Shown here: one piece after another, positions 1 through 5,950 of the stretch
Position numbering within the stretch: position 1 is the stretch's first letter
Layout: each line of letters starts with the position of its first letter
DNA from: Candidatus Gerdarchaeota archaeon
Lineage (GTDB): Archaea; Asgardarchaeota; Heimdallarchaeia; JABLTI01
Direction of reading: 5' to 3'
DNA: 6,558 nt
Assembly (NCBI GenBank): GCA_016839405.1
Contig: JAEOUJ010000375.1
Span: 1-6,558 of the forward strand
Translations under genes and position numbers: made by a program
The notes under the pieces: generated by a model
Seen by the model: the letters and a program-made list of their open reading frames with translations, nothing else
Told to the model about the DNA's origin: nothing
Database searches by the model: none

Positions 1-1406
1 CAATAGGTTTTCTAGTAAAAATTACAATAGAAAATCAGCAAGAGATTAAGGATATCAATATTTTTACTGTCGAACAATCACAAAGAAGTATGCAAATTTT
101 CTTATTAATTACAGTTTTATTAATTGCTTTGGTTATAATCATTACCTTTTTACTAAATTCATATATAGGTAAAATAAAATGGTTATACAAACTATTCTTC
201 CGAAACAATTCCTTCTTTATATCAAATACATTGAAAAATTCGAAGAATAAATTGACTATTCTATTAATAGTTTTTATTTTAATTTCTAGCTTCAATGTAT
301 TTTCAATGAATATTTTTCAAACACTAAAAGAAAATGAAGATTCAGTACATTATTATAACAATGGATCAGATCTTAGGATTCAAACTTCTTTTGTGGATAT
401 TGATTATGCAAACAATTTATCACAAAGTGAAGGTATAGATGAAATTATGCCTATTCTTAGAGCTGATGGAAAATTAATCTATAATAGTGTTACAGTCTAT
501 GGTATAGATCCAATTATTTATTCTAATATCGGCAGATGGGATAGTGTATCTATAAATCGAGATGAAATTACTTCAATGTTGAGCAATCTGAATCAGACTT
601 ATAATGGTGCAATTATCAGTGATTATGTAGCTAATAGATTAAATCTAACAATGGACTCACAAATAACTGTTACAGGATTACCAAATTTTAGCTATATTGA
701 AGTATTTATTGTAAAAGGAATAATTAGTTCAGCACCAGGTTTAGGCTTATCTTATGGTATAAATTTAGAATTGAATCAACCAAATGAAGAATTTCTACTG
801 ATTAATCAAAGAAGAATGGTAAATAAATATGCCATTCGAGACACAAATTTATTTTTTGCTAGCCAAAAACCAAACTATTCTATTGAAGTAATTGAAGCAG
901 AATTATTGGAATATAGTGATGTTATAGATGTAAATCCTGAAATAATCAATCAACAATTTGTAGGGGAATATGTTAGTCAATATATTCCTAATGCTAGAAT
1001 TTTCTTATTAATTCAACTAATATTAATGAATTTTATAGGTTTAATAATAACAGCAATGAGTTTAGATTTCATTTTAAAGCAAAGAGATCAAAATCATGCA
1101 ATACTAAATAGTCTTGGAAATTCAAATAACAATCTATCCCACCTAATTGTATCAGAATTATTTGTTATTGAAATTGCTTCTTTTATCTCTTCACTAATAG
1201 TCGGTATTCCCTTCTCATATTTTAGTATAATTGTAAATCGATCTAGTTTCTTTACCCACAATATACTTCCCATAAATTATACAATGAGTTATTTTGGTAT
1301 TCTAGGGTTTGTAATTATCCTCTCTTTACTATCTATTTTTATAACTCTACCAATGTTAGTAAGATTTTCAAGGAAAAATATTGCTAAAATAATACGTGAA
1401 ACATAA
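1..1406 (+). CDS. FtsX-like ABC transporter permease, C-terminal part (5' end outside window)
   Basis: The reading frame is open from base 3 to the TAA at 1404-1406, giving 467 visible residues. The ATG at 90 is internal, because the frame continues upstream without a stop and that methionine opens a membrane helix. Visible order (visible-residue numbering): one helix at about 31-51, a short basic linker, a second helix at about 83-103, an extracytoplasmic domain of about 225 residues resembling a MacB-type periplasmic core domain, then three helices at about 332-357, 379-411 and 429-453. The segment with RDQNHAILNSLG, followed by a helix starting LIVSEL, matches the FtsX signature (RR-E-ILRALG, then LI--E) after the large loop. 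The tail SRKNIAKIIRE matches the usual ARRA--NPAEALR ending. The first visible helix is probably the last of an N-terminal FtsX unit, so roughly half of a two-unit permease is missing. Such permeases work with an ABC ATPase, often in lipoprotein or lipid export or in signalling. No ATPase is visible and the substrate is unknown. Confidence 0.85.
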   Translation, partial: IGFLVKITIENQQEIKDINIFTVEQSQRSMQIFLLITVLLIALVIIITFLLNSYIGKIKWLYKLFFRNNSFFISNTLKNSKNKLTILLIVFILISSFNVFSMNIFQTLKENEDSVHYYNNGSDLRIQTSFVDIDYANNLSQSEGIDEIMPILRADGKLIYNSVTVYGIDPIIYSNIGRWDSVSINRDEITSMLSNLNQTYNGAIISDYVANRLNLTMDSQITVTGLPNFSYIEVFIVKGIISSAPGLGLSYGINLELNQPNEEFLLINQRRMVNKYAIRDTNLFFASQKPNYSIEVIEAELLEYSDVIDVNPEIINQQFVGEYVSQYIPNARIFLLIQLILMNFIGLIITAMSLDFILKQRDQNHAILNSLGNSNNNLSHLIVSELFVIEIASFISSLIVGIPFSYFSIIVNRSSFFTHNILPINYTMSYFGILGFVIILSLLSIFITLPMLVRFSRKNIAKIIRET

Positions 1407-2438
1407 CTAATTAAATGGTATAACTTGTAAACCAAGTGAACTGGCAAATAAACCAATTGTTATAACTAACATAATAAAGTAAATAATCTTGTTCCAATTG
1501 TAAATCTTTTTTCCACGTGATAAACCAAAAGGTAATAATCCAAAGAAAACAAATTGGGATGCAAGAAATGAACCATTTAACATTAATCGTGGAATTTCTG
1601 GGTTATTTGGTGTAATTAGAAAAGCGCCTAGGAATAGATATACGATACCAATTACTATATTTATTATTGGACCAATAAAACTTATCAAACCTTGTTGTTT
1701 TTTTGATAAATAGTTAATTTCCGGAACAATTAGTACACCTGGACTTAGAAACCTTACAGGAGATATTGCAGTAACAATTGTTAAAATCAAACCAATTTTC
1801 GATAATACATACCTTGATTCACAATTGTATCTTTTAGCCATTAATTTTTGTGGGAGTATCATAATTGAATATGTAATTAGTACCATTACAATCATAATCG
1901 ATGAATAATACCAAAAGCTGAAACGTGAAATTAACATTGATGGTATAGCCCAAGCTAAAGCTACTATTGATAAACCAATTATTAAATCAAGGCTTTCATA
2001 TTTAGTGGAAAAGTGATCTCCTAATAAAGAAAGAAAAATTCTATCTCGGAATTGCCTCTCAGGTATTCTTGCTCTATAGACAGTTCCAGAATCATCTGTT
2101 GTGAAATAGTGATCATTAGTTTCAGATTTTTTAGCCCGGAATAATCTATCATATTTTCGTTCTTCTCTTCTTCTTTCACGTTCTGCTTTTTTCAATGCTC
2201 TTCGAGTTTTTATTTCACCTTGAATTGGCTCATCAAATTCTCCTTTTTCTATAGTAAAATCAACATCTTCAATTGTTGTTGGGCGAGAGCTAGCTAAAGG
2301 TGAGGTTCCTAAATGTATTTTATCACAGTTATGATTTTCAGGTAAACGATGTGCTCTACAAAAGGATTTTTTACAATATCTACACCTGAATGGTAGAGCT
2401 TCTCGAGTCTCACATCCTGGAAATTCACATAGAGTCAT
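1407..2438 (-). CDS. AN1-type zinc finger protein with catalytically degenerate M50 (site-2-protease-like) membrane domain
   Basis: 343 residues from the ATG at 2438. An in-frame TTG at 2447 would add three residues; the ATG is preferred because neither start has a Shine-Dalgarno and a TATA-like box lies about 35-40 bp upstream of it. Residues 4-38 form a complete AN1 finger: C4, C9, C19, C22, C27, H30, H36, C38, with the typical RAHRLPENHNC ending. A polar linker follows, with a very basic helix around 77-102. About six membrane segments follow (roughly 150-170, 175-195, 212-231, 250-275, 285-304, 318-337). The membrane part keeps landmarks of archaeal M50 peptidases: the K--A-RYNC stretch after the active-site helix, FLSPGV near 231, IGPIINI near 255, and LLPFG---G--I--WN near 301. 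Where HELAH is expected the protein has MILPQ (193-197), and where the LDG zinc-binding Asp is expected it has SRG (R308). It is therefore probably not a protease. The finger should face the cytoplasm and may bind a partner; this is inference. It converges on the permease gene with abutting stops. Confidence 0.85.
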   Translation of the reverse strand: MTLCEFPGCETREALPFRCRYCKKSFCRAHRLPENHNCDKIHLGTSPLASSRPTTIEDVDFTIEKGEFDEPIQGEIKTRRALKKAERERRREERKYDRLFRAKKSETNDHYFTTDDSGTVYRARIPERQFRDRIFLSLLGDHFSTKYESLDLIIGLSIVALAWAIPSMLISRFSFWYYSSIMIVMVLITYSIMILPQKLMAKRYNCESRYVLSKIGLILTIVTAISPVRFLSPGVLIVPEINYLSKKQQGLISFIGPIINIVIGIVYLFLGAFLITPNNPEIPRLMLNGSFLASQFVFFGLLPFGLSRGKKIYNWNKIIYFIMLVITIGLFASSLGLQVIPFN

Positions 2439-2471
2439 TATATTCAACTATTAATTTCTTGTTTAAAAGGG

Positions 2472-2479
2472 GTATATAG
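2472..2479 (-). promoter_or_regulatory. possible TATA box for the AN1/M50-like gene
   Basis: On the - strand GCTATATACC lies about 34-41 bp upstream of the ATG at 2438. A start of transcription about 25 bases downstream would give a leader of roughly ten bases, consistent with the absence of any GGTGA-like ribosome-binding site. The upstream element is not a clear BRE. The 94-bp gap between this gene and the glycosyltransferase gene contains no T-run convincing as a terminator and no other recognisable feature. Confidence 0.35.
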
Positions 2480-2532
2480 CAGTTACCGTTATTTTGATGT
2501 ATAATTTGCTTTAGATGAATTGTCTTAATAAA

Positions 2533-4029
2533 CTATCTCTTTAATAATTCTTTAGAACATAAAATAAATTCAAATGAAGTTTTAATAAAAAACCATAATA
2601 TTGTACCAAACATAATTGAAACCCAAACAACTGATGGAAAAATTTGTGTTATTTTTATAGCAGGATTAATGATTAGAATGTAGAAAAATGAATCTTTTGT
2701 AGCAGCTAATTTTGACATACCCATAAATAAAGTAAGATCAATAGCAGCTTCGTAAAATATTAAAGCCAAACCATTTACAATAGTTAAAATTGAGTATTCT
2801 ATTAACATTCCTTTCTTATTTCTTAAGGCAAAAAAGGGAGTAAACCAAGCCAGCACTTGAATGTTAATAGCTTTAAAACTTAAAGAGAAAATAAACAGAG
2901 GAATAAAAACTAAGCTAACTAAATTGTACAATGAAAGTTCGCTAATATTGTTTTCTCTTAAATGTCTTCGATAGCGGATTAAATATAAAACAAAAATAGT
3001 AAGATAAATGATTACAAACATGGGAAGATACAATTTCTGAATAAACCATGGCTCATCTTGACTTGCATAAGTATCACTTATACCTCCTACAAATTTAACT
3101 TTAAAACCATTCCAGATAATTAAAATTGCATGCCAAATAGAAAAGCCGTATGCAATATGGGAATCTCGCAGTAAAATAGCTTCAATAAATTCATTAGGTA
3201 TTGTAATTAAAAATGGATAAATTGGTATAAAACCAAGAACTAGACCTAATGAAAAAGGAAGTATATCTTCCTTTTTTAACCAAATAATAACAAAAGGAAG
3301 AAAAATAATTCCAATATACTTTGCAGATGATCCTAGTGCAGCATAAAAAGCTACTCCAAAGAAACTGTTCTTCTGCATACATAGAATTACCATTGTAAAG
3401 CAAAAAATCAATAGTGAATCATACCTTCCTCCTCCAGTTTGAAGTATTAAAGGTAAACTAAATGCAACAAAATAACCTGTTTTCATTTTTGCTTTTCTTA
3501 CTTGTTCAAAAGCTACATCATCTAAAACCTGATTATTATAATCTCTCTTTCTTTTTTCATTTTCAATTATTTTCATAACTCCAAAAGCTATTCCAATATC
3601 AGTTAATAGATAAGGGAATTTCATAAATAATCTTAAAGCAATAATATTGCTTTTCCAAGGGCAAATAAAATACATTGAGATATAAAACAAATCAGCTAAA
3701 GGCATATGTGTAGAATTTATATCAATATAGAGTTTTTCTCCTGCAAGAACTCGTTGTGCAATTTCAATATAAAAATCAAAATCAATTCCCCAATGAGTTA
3801 ATATTAAAAAAGGCAATCTGCTTAATATTAAAAATATTATGATTCTTGATTCTGGATGGTACCATAATTTATAGAAGAAATTATTTATTGCGGTTCTTAT
3901 GTTTTTATTTTTATCTTCTGCAAATATTTCTTTATTAGGTAATAATTTATTGAAGTGTTTTTCATGAAAAGTTTGTGATGTTTTTTTGCATTTAAATAGA
4001 TCTATCAAATCAAAGTCTTGTCTTTTCAT
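2533..4029 (-). CDS. probable GT-C-fold polyprenyl-phosphate-sugar-dependent glycosyltransferase (GT87/DUF2029-like), integral membrane
   Basis: 498 residues, starting at the ATG at 4029; no other ATG precedes the first helix. A basic cytoplasmic N-terminal tail of about 60 residues leads into roughly ten or more hydrophobic segments. GT-C features in order: RLPF at 71-74; an acidic first extracytoplasmic loop GIDFDFY (D83, D85, Y87) followed by A--VLAGEKLYIDI and an MPL turn (109-111), which matches the acidic catalytic loop and the PPL-type motif of this superfamily; GGGRYDSLL at 199-207; a helix with SSAKYIGIIFLP at 234-245, the counterpart of the VKLYPLLLLP stretch in GT87-type enzymes; and INIQVLAWFTP at 388-398, the counterpart of the QY--W--P helix. 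Enzymes of this fold transfer sugars, often mannose, from dolichyl or other polyprenyl phosphates to acceptors on the outer face of the membrane. Donor and acceptor here cannot be read from the sequence. A hydrophilic insertion at about 157-184 (KRKRDYNNQ and onward) is probably cytoplasmic. The superfamily call is fairly firm; the exact family is less so. Confidence 0.7.
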   Translation of the reverse strand: MKRQDFDLIDLFKCKKTSQTFHEKHFNKLLPNKEIFAEDKNKNIRTAINNFFYKLWYHPESRIIIFLILSRLPFLILTHWGIDFDFYIEIAQRVLAGEKLYIDINSTHMPLADLFYISMYFICPWKSNIIALRLFMKFPYLLTDIGIAFGVMKIIENEKRKRDYNNQVLDDVAFEQVRKAKMKTGYFVAFSLPLILQTGGGRYDSLLIFCFTMVILCMQKNSFFGVAFYAALGSSAKYIGIIFLPFVIIWLKKEDILPFSLGLVLGFIPIYPFLITIPNEFIEAILLRDSHIAYGFSIWHAILIIWNGFKVKFVGGISDTYASQDEPWFIQKLYLPMFVIIYLTIFVLYLIRYRRHLRENNISELSLYNLVSLVFIPLFIFSLSFKAINIQVLAWFTPFFALRNKKGMLIEYSILTIVNGLALIFYEAAIDLTLFMGMSKLAATKDSFFYILIINPAIKITQIFPSVVWVSIMFGTILWFFIKTSFEFILCSKELLKR

Positions 4030-4092
4030 ATGAATCCCAAATAATTGCTTATTAATACTAAGTCAATTTAGATGGTTAATTTGTTCGCTCTA

Positions 4093-4113
4093 AAGAGGCT
4101 TAATTAACCTCTT
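4093..4113. promoter_or_regulatory. inverted repeat upstream of the glycosyltransferase gene
   Basis: AAGAGG (4093-4098) and CCTCTT (4108-4113) are perfect 6-bp arms around a 9-base centre that contains the palindrome TTAATTAA. The repeat begins about 64 bp upstream of the glycosyltransferase ATG and sits where transcription from the TATA-like box at 4123-4131 would start. It could be an operator or a leader hairpin. Chance occurrence is possible because the arms are short and the region is AT-rich. Confidence 0.35.
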
Positions 4114-4122
4114 AGAAATTTA

Positions 4123-4131
4123 ATTTATAAA
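4123..4131 (-). promoter_or_regulatory. possible TATA box for the glycosyltransferase gene
   Basis: The - strand reads TTTATAAAT, close to the archaeal TATA consensus. It would place the transcription start near 4100 and give a leader of about 70 bases. A second weaker candidate, TATTAATAAG near 4047-4056, would give a nearly leaderless transcript instead. The two cannot be separated from the sequence alone. Confidence 0.35.
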
Positions 4132-4143
4132 TAACAAAATCGA

Positions 4144-4194
4144 CAAAAAAAGAAGTTAAAAAAGAAAGAAAAGGAAGTGCGATCAATCGCACTT
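4144..4194 (-). terminator. hairpin plus U-rich terminator after the surface-protein gene
   Basis: Twelve bases after the TGA of the surface-protein gene, arms AAGTGCGAT (4175-4183) and ATCGCACTT (4186-4194) form a perfect 9-bp inverted repeat around two bases; in RNA this gives an 8-bp stem with a 4-base loop. On the - strand it is followed by a pyrimidine-rich stretch with several T runs (about 4174 down to 4144, the longest being 7 T). Archaeal RNA polymerase terminates at T-rich tracts, so the tract alone could suffice. The hairpin may add efficiency or protect the mRNA 3' end. Confidence 0.7.
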
Positions 4195-4206
4195 TTGTTT
4201 AAACGA

Positions 4207-5814
4207 TCACTTTTTACGTCGTATTAAACCAATTGCAGCTATACTGAGTATCGCTGGAATAGAGATCAACCATGTAAAGCCAGGAATTATTCCTCCACCT
4301 ATTGGGTCAGGTGGATTATAATCTGGATTCACCAATTTGAAATCTAAATCTAGTGAAATAGTTCCAGTAGGTACACCAGTTATTGATTCATAATCAGTTG
4401 ATAATTCTACATCAACATCAATGATCATTCGCATACCTGCAAGATGGCCATTTTCTGAATAAGCTACCCATGCTTCTTGAGATAAAATCGCATGAACTCC
4501 TATTGATGGATCAACATTAAGATTTAGTAGACCAGGCATTAAGGTAATTTCAATTGATACATCCATATCTATATTCATTGTATCCTTCATAAAGAAGTAT
4601 CCTCTTTTCTCAAGAATCTCAAAATCGCCGTCAATGTTATTCATAGTTATACCAGCAGATGATAAATCAGTTATAACAGCTAGTATATCATCAATGTAAA
4701 TACCTACAATAGTATCCATTAAGATCATATAGCCAGTGTAAATGTCATAATCAGTTGTAATTACTGGGGCAACAGCAGGTATGTAAGTTGTTACACCTCC
4801 TACATATAATGGGGGTGGGCCAAATTCTTGTATCCCGCCTAAAAAGCCACAGAAAAGTGATGAACCTTGTAATACAAGTGATTGTGTCGTTGAATCATAC
4901 ATATACACATCTGCAGTATAATAAAGACCTTCAATAGCTGTAATTTCAAACTTCATCATTGTTTGATCTTGCAATGAAGCGAATTCATCTTCTAAACTAA
5001 TAATGTCTGATTGGTTTAACATAGAATACATATCGCCAGTGCCATCAATATCAAGATAACTAATTTCTGTATTAAGTAATATTTCATCACCAACGAGTAA
5101 ATCTAATCCTTTAACATAATCTTCCTTGTAGGTGATTTCAATCTCAGTATCACGGAAATCTATCATATCCATTAAGAAAACATCTAAAATATGAAGATAG
5201 GTTAAAACACCATCAGATTTACGCCAACTCATTTCAGCATATGAAGATGTACCATTGTCAAATTTTACATGTAATTCAGTTGAATCATCTGCCAAGACTG
5301 TGAATCCTAAATAAGTTTCTAAAATTATTTTATTAAGTGCCCAACCATTATCTAGTATGAAGAAACAAGGGTCATCGTACATTGTAAGGTTAAAGTGTGG
5401 AGCTCCACCTAATCCAAATGCTGGAGTAGCTGAACCTGCTGGGATTAGAAGATCTATAGCGGTAAAACCTTCTCCTATGGTTAATGTTACATCATTAGTG
5501 AAAATTAAACCAACATCATAAAAAATAATTGGTCCTGTTGCTTCCCAATAAGGATAGTCATCTTGCACAGCTGTGACTTTAACATAAATCTCATTATTTG
5601 AGAGATCTCCAATAGTAAAACCTTCGATTGGAGGTAATGTTAAAGTGTTTATAGTATATTTTATAGTCGTTCCTGGAACTACACTAACACTATCACCAAA
5701 ATCTGTTGGGGAGTAAACTATTCTTTCATTATTGTTTATAGAACCGGTTACTGCAAATAATGGTGTAGCGAAAAGCAATATAGCTACAAAAACAATTAAT
5801 TTGTTCGACTTCAA
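4207..5814 (-). CDS. secreted surface protein, two-repeat ectodomain with PGF/CTERM-like sorting tail
   Basis: 535 residues from a TTG at 5814, chosen because an upstream in-frame stop lies three codons away, GGTGA sits six bases before it, and it gives a full signal peptide (basic MKSNK, then a hydrophobic core to about A21). The mature part is acidic and beta-rich. It appears to hold two diverged copies of one domain: about 46-231 and 239-494. Matching blocks are VKVTAV with IIFYD (78-100) against FEITAIEGLYYTADVYMYD (289-307), and SWRKSDGVLTYLHILDV (196-212) against AYSENGHLAGMRMIIDV (451-467). The C-terminus has a Gly/Pro spacer, IPGF (510-513), a hydrophobic helix and a terminal RRKK, as in archaeal PGF-CTERM and similar Asgard CTERM proteins handled by archaeosortase-type enzymes. 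There are three N-glycosylation sequons (N142, N187, N267) and two cysteines (C150, C322) that could pair. No enzymatic motif is recognised; the function is probably as an envelope or S-layer-associated protein. The neighbouring glycosyltransferase could modify it, which is speculative. Confidence 0.85.
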   Translation of the reverse strand: MKSNKLIVFVAILLFATPLFAVTGSINNNERIVYSPTDFGDSVSVVPGTTIKYTINTLTLPPIEGFTIGDLSNNEIYVKVTAVQDDYPYWEATGPIIFYDVGLIFTNDVTLTIGEGFTAIDLLIPAGSATPAFGLGGAPHFNLTMYDDPCFFILDNGWALNKIILETYLGFTVLADDSTELHVKFDNGTSSYAEMSWRKSDGVLTYLHILDVFLMDMIDFRDTEIEITYKEDYVKGLDLLVGDEILLNTEISYLDIDGTGDMYSMLNQSDIISLEDEFASLQDQTMMKFEITAIEGLYYTADVYMYDSTTQSLVLQGSSLFCGFLGGIQEFGPPPLYVGGVTTYIPAVAPVITTDYDIYTGYMILMDTIVGIYIDDILAVITDLSSAGITMNNIDGDFEILEKRGYFFMKDTMNIDMDVSIEITLMPGLLNLNVDPSIGVHAILSQEAWVAYSENGHLAGMRMIIDVDVELSTDYESITGVPTGTISLDLDFKLVNPDYNPPDPIGGGIIPGFTWLISIPAILSIAAIGLIRRKK

Positions 5815-5820
5815 AATCTT

Positions 5821-5825
5821 TCACC
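5821..5825 (-). promoter_or_regulatory. Shine-Dalgarno GGTGA deciding the TTG start of the surface-protein gene
   Basis: GGTGA on the - strand is a 5-base match to the archaeal 16S 3' end (complement of UCACC) and lies six bases before the TTG at 5814. It overlaps an out-of-frame ATG at 5825-5827. The spacing and the signal peptide support the TTG as the true start. Confidence 0.7.
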
Positions 5826-5840
5826 ATTTTATATGTGAAC

Positions 5841-5867
5841 GTAAGTAAAAGAATAATTTTTACTTAC
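5841..5867. promoter_or_regulatory. 10-bp inverted repeat at the predicted transcription start of the surface-protein gene
   Basis: GTAAGTAAAA (5841-5850) and TTTTACTTAC (5858-5867) are perfect reverse complements separated by seven bases. The repeat lies just downstream of two TATA-like boxes, 27-53 bp before the start codon. It would either form a hairpin at the very 5' end of the mRNA or act as a double-stranded repressor site across the start point. The perfect arms make chance less likely than for the shorter repeat at 4093-4113. Confidence 0.6.
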
Positions 5868-5888
5868 AAATATATTATATACACCAAG

Positions 5889-5898
5889 CTTATAAATA
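5889..5898 (-). promoter_or_regulatory. TATA box for the surface-protein gene
   Basis: The - strand reads TATTTATAAG, a good archaeal TATA element, preceded by the purine-containing AGTAAC that could act as a BRE. Transcription would start near 5867, giving a leader of about 50 bases that carries the GGTGA site. A second AT-rich candidate (TATATAATATA, about 5870-5880) would move the start about 15 bases closer to the gene. Confidence 0.5.
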
Positions 5899-5950
5899 GT
5901 TACTATTAAACGTGAAATTCTTTTTTTTGTGAAAGTTTATTTCTTCAAGT

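Noticed and set aside
35..295. 86-codon open frame on the - strand
   Set aside because: It lies antisense within the permease frame, has low-complexity Ile/Lys/Asn content and no start signal; the + strand frame has clear FtsX features.
1423..1437. ACTTG/CAAGT hairpin just after the permease stop as a terminator
   Set aside because: The stem is only 5 bp, has no T run after it on the + strand, and lies inside the AN1 gene's coding sequence.
1407..2438. Rhomboid protease reading of the AN1 membrane protein
   Set aside because: AN1-rhomboid fusions are known in archaea, but there is no GxSG serine motif or rhomboid histidine; the PGV, GPIIN and LLPFG landmarks fit M50 better.
3194..3403. 69-codon open frame on the - strand
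   Set aside because: It is a shifted frame inside the glycosyltransferase gene, with no family features.
5729..5827. 32-codon frame from the ATG at 5827 (- strand) as a small gene
   Set aside because: It overlaps the surface-protein start out of frame, has no ribosome-binding site of its own, and the GGTGA is spaced for the TTG instead.
5921..5928. Run of eight T on the + strand as a terminator
   Set aside because: No gene on the + strand ends here; on the - strand it is a run of A, so it cannot terminate the membrane-protein gene.
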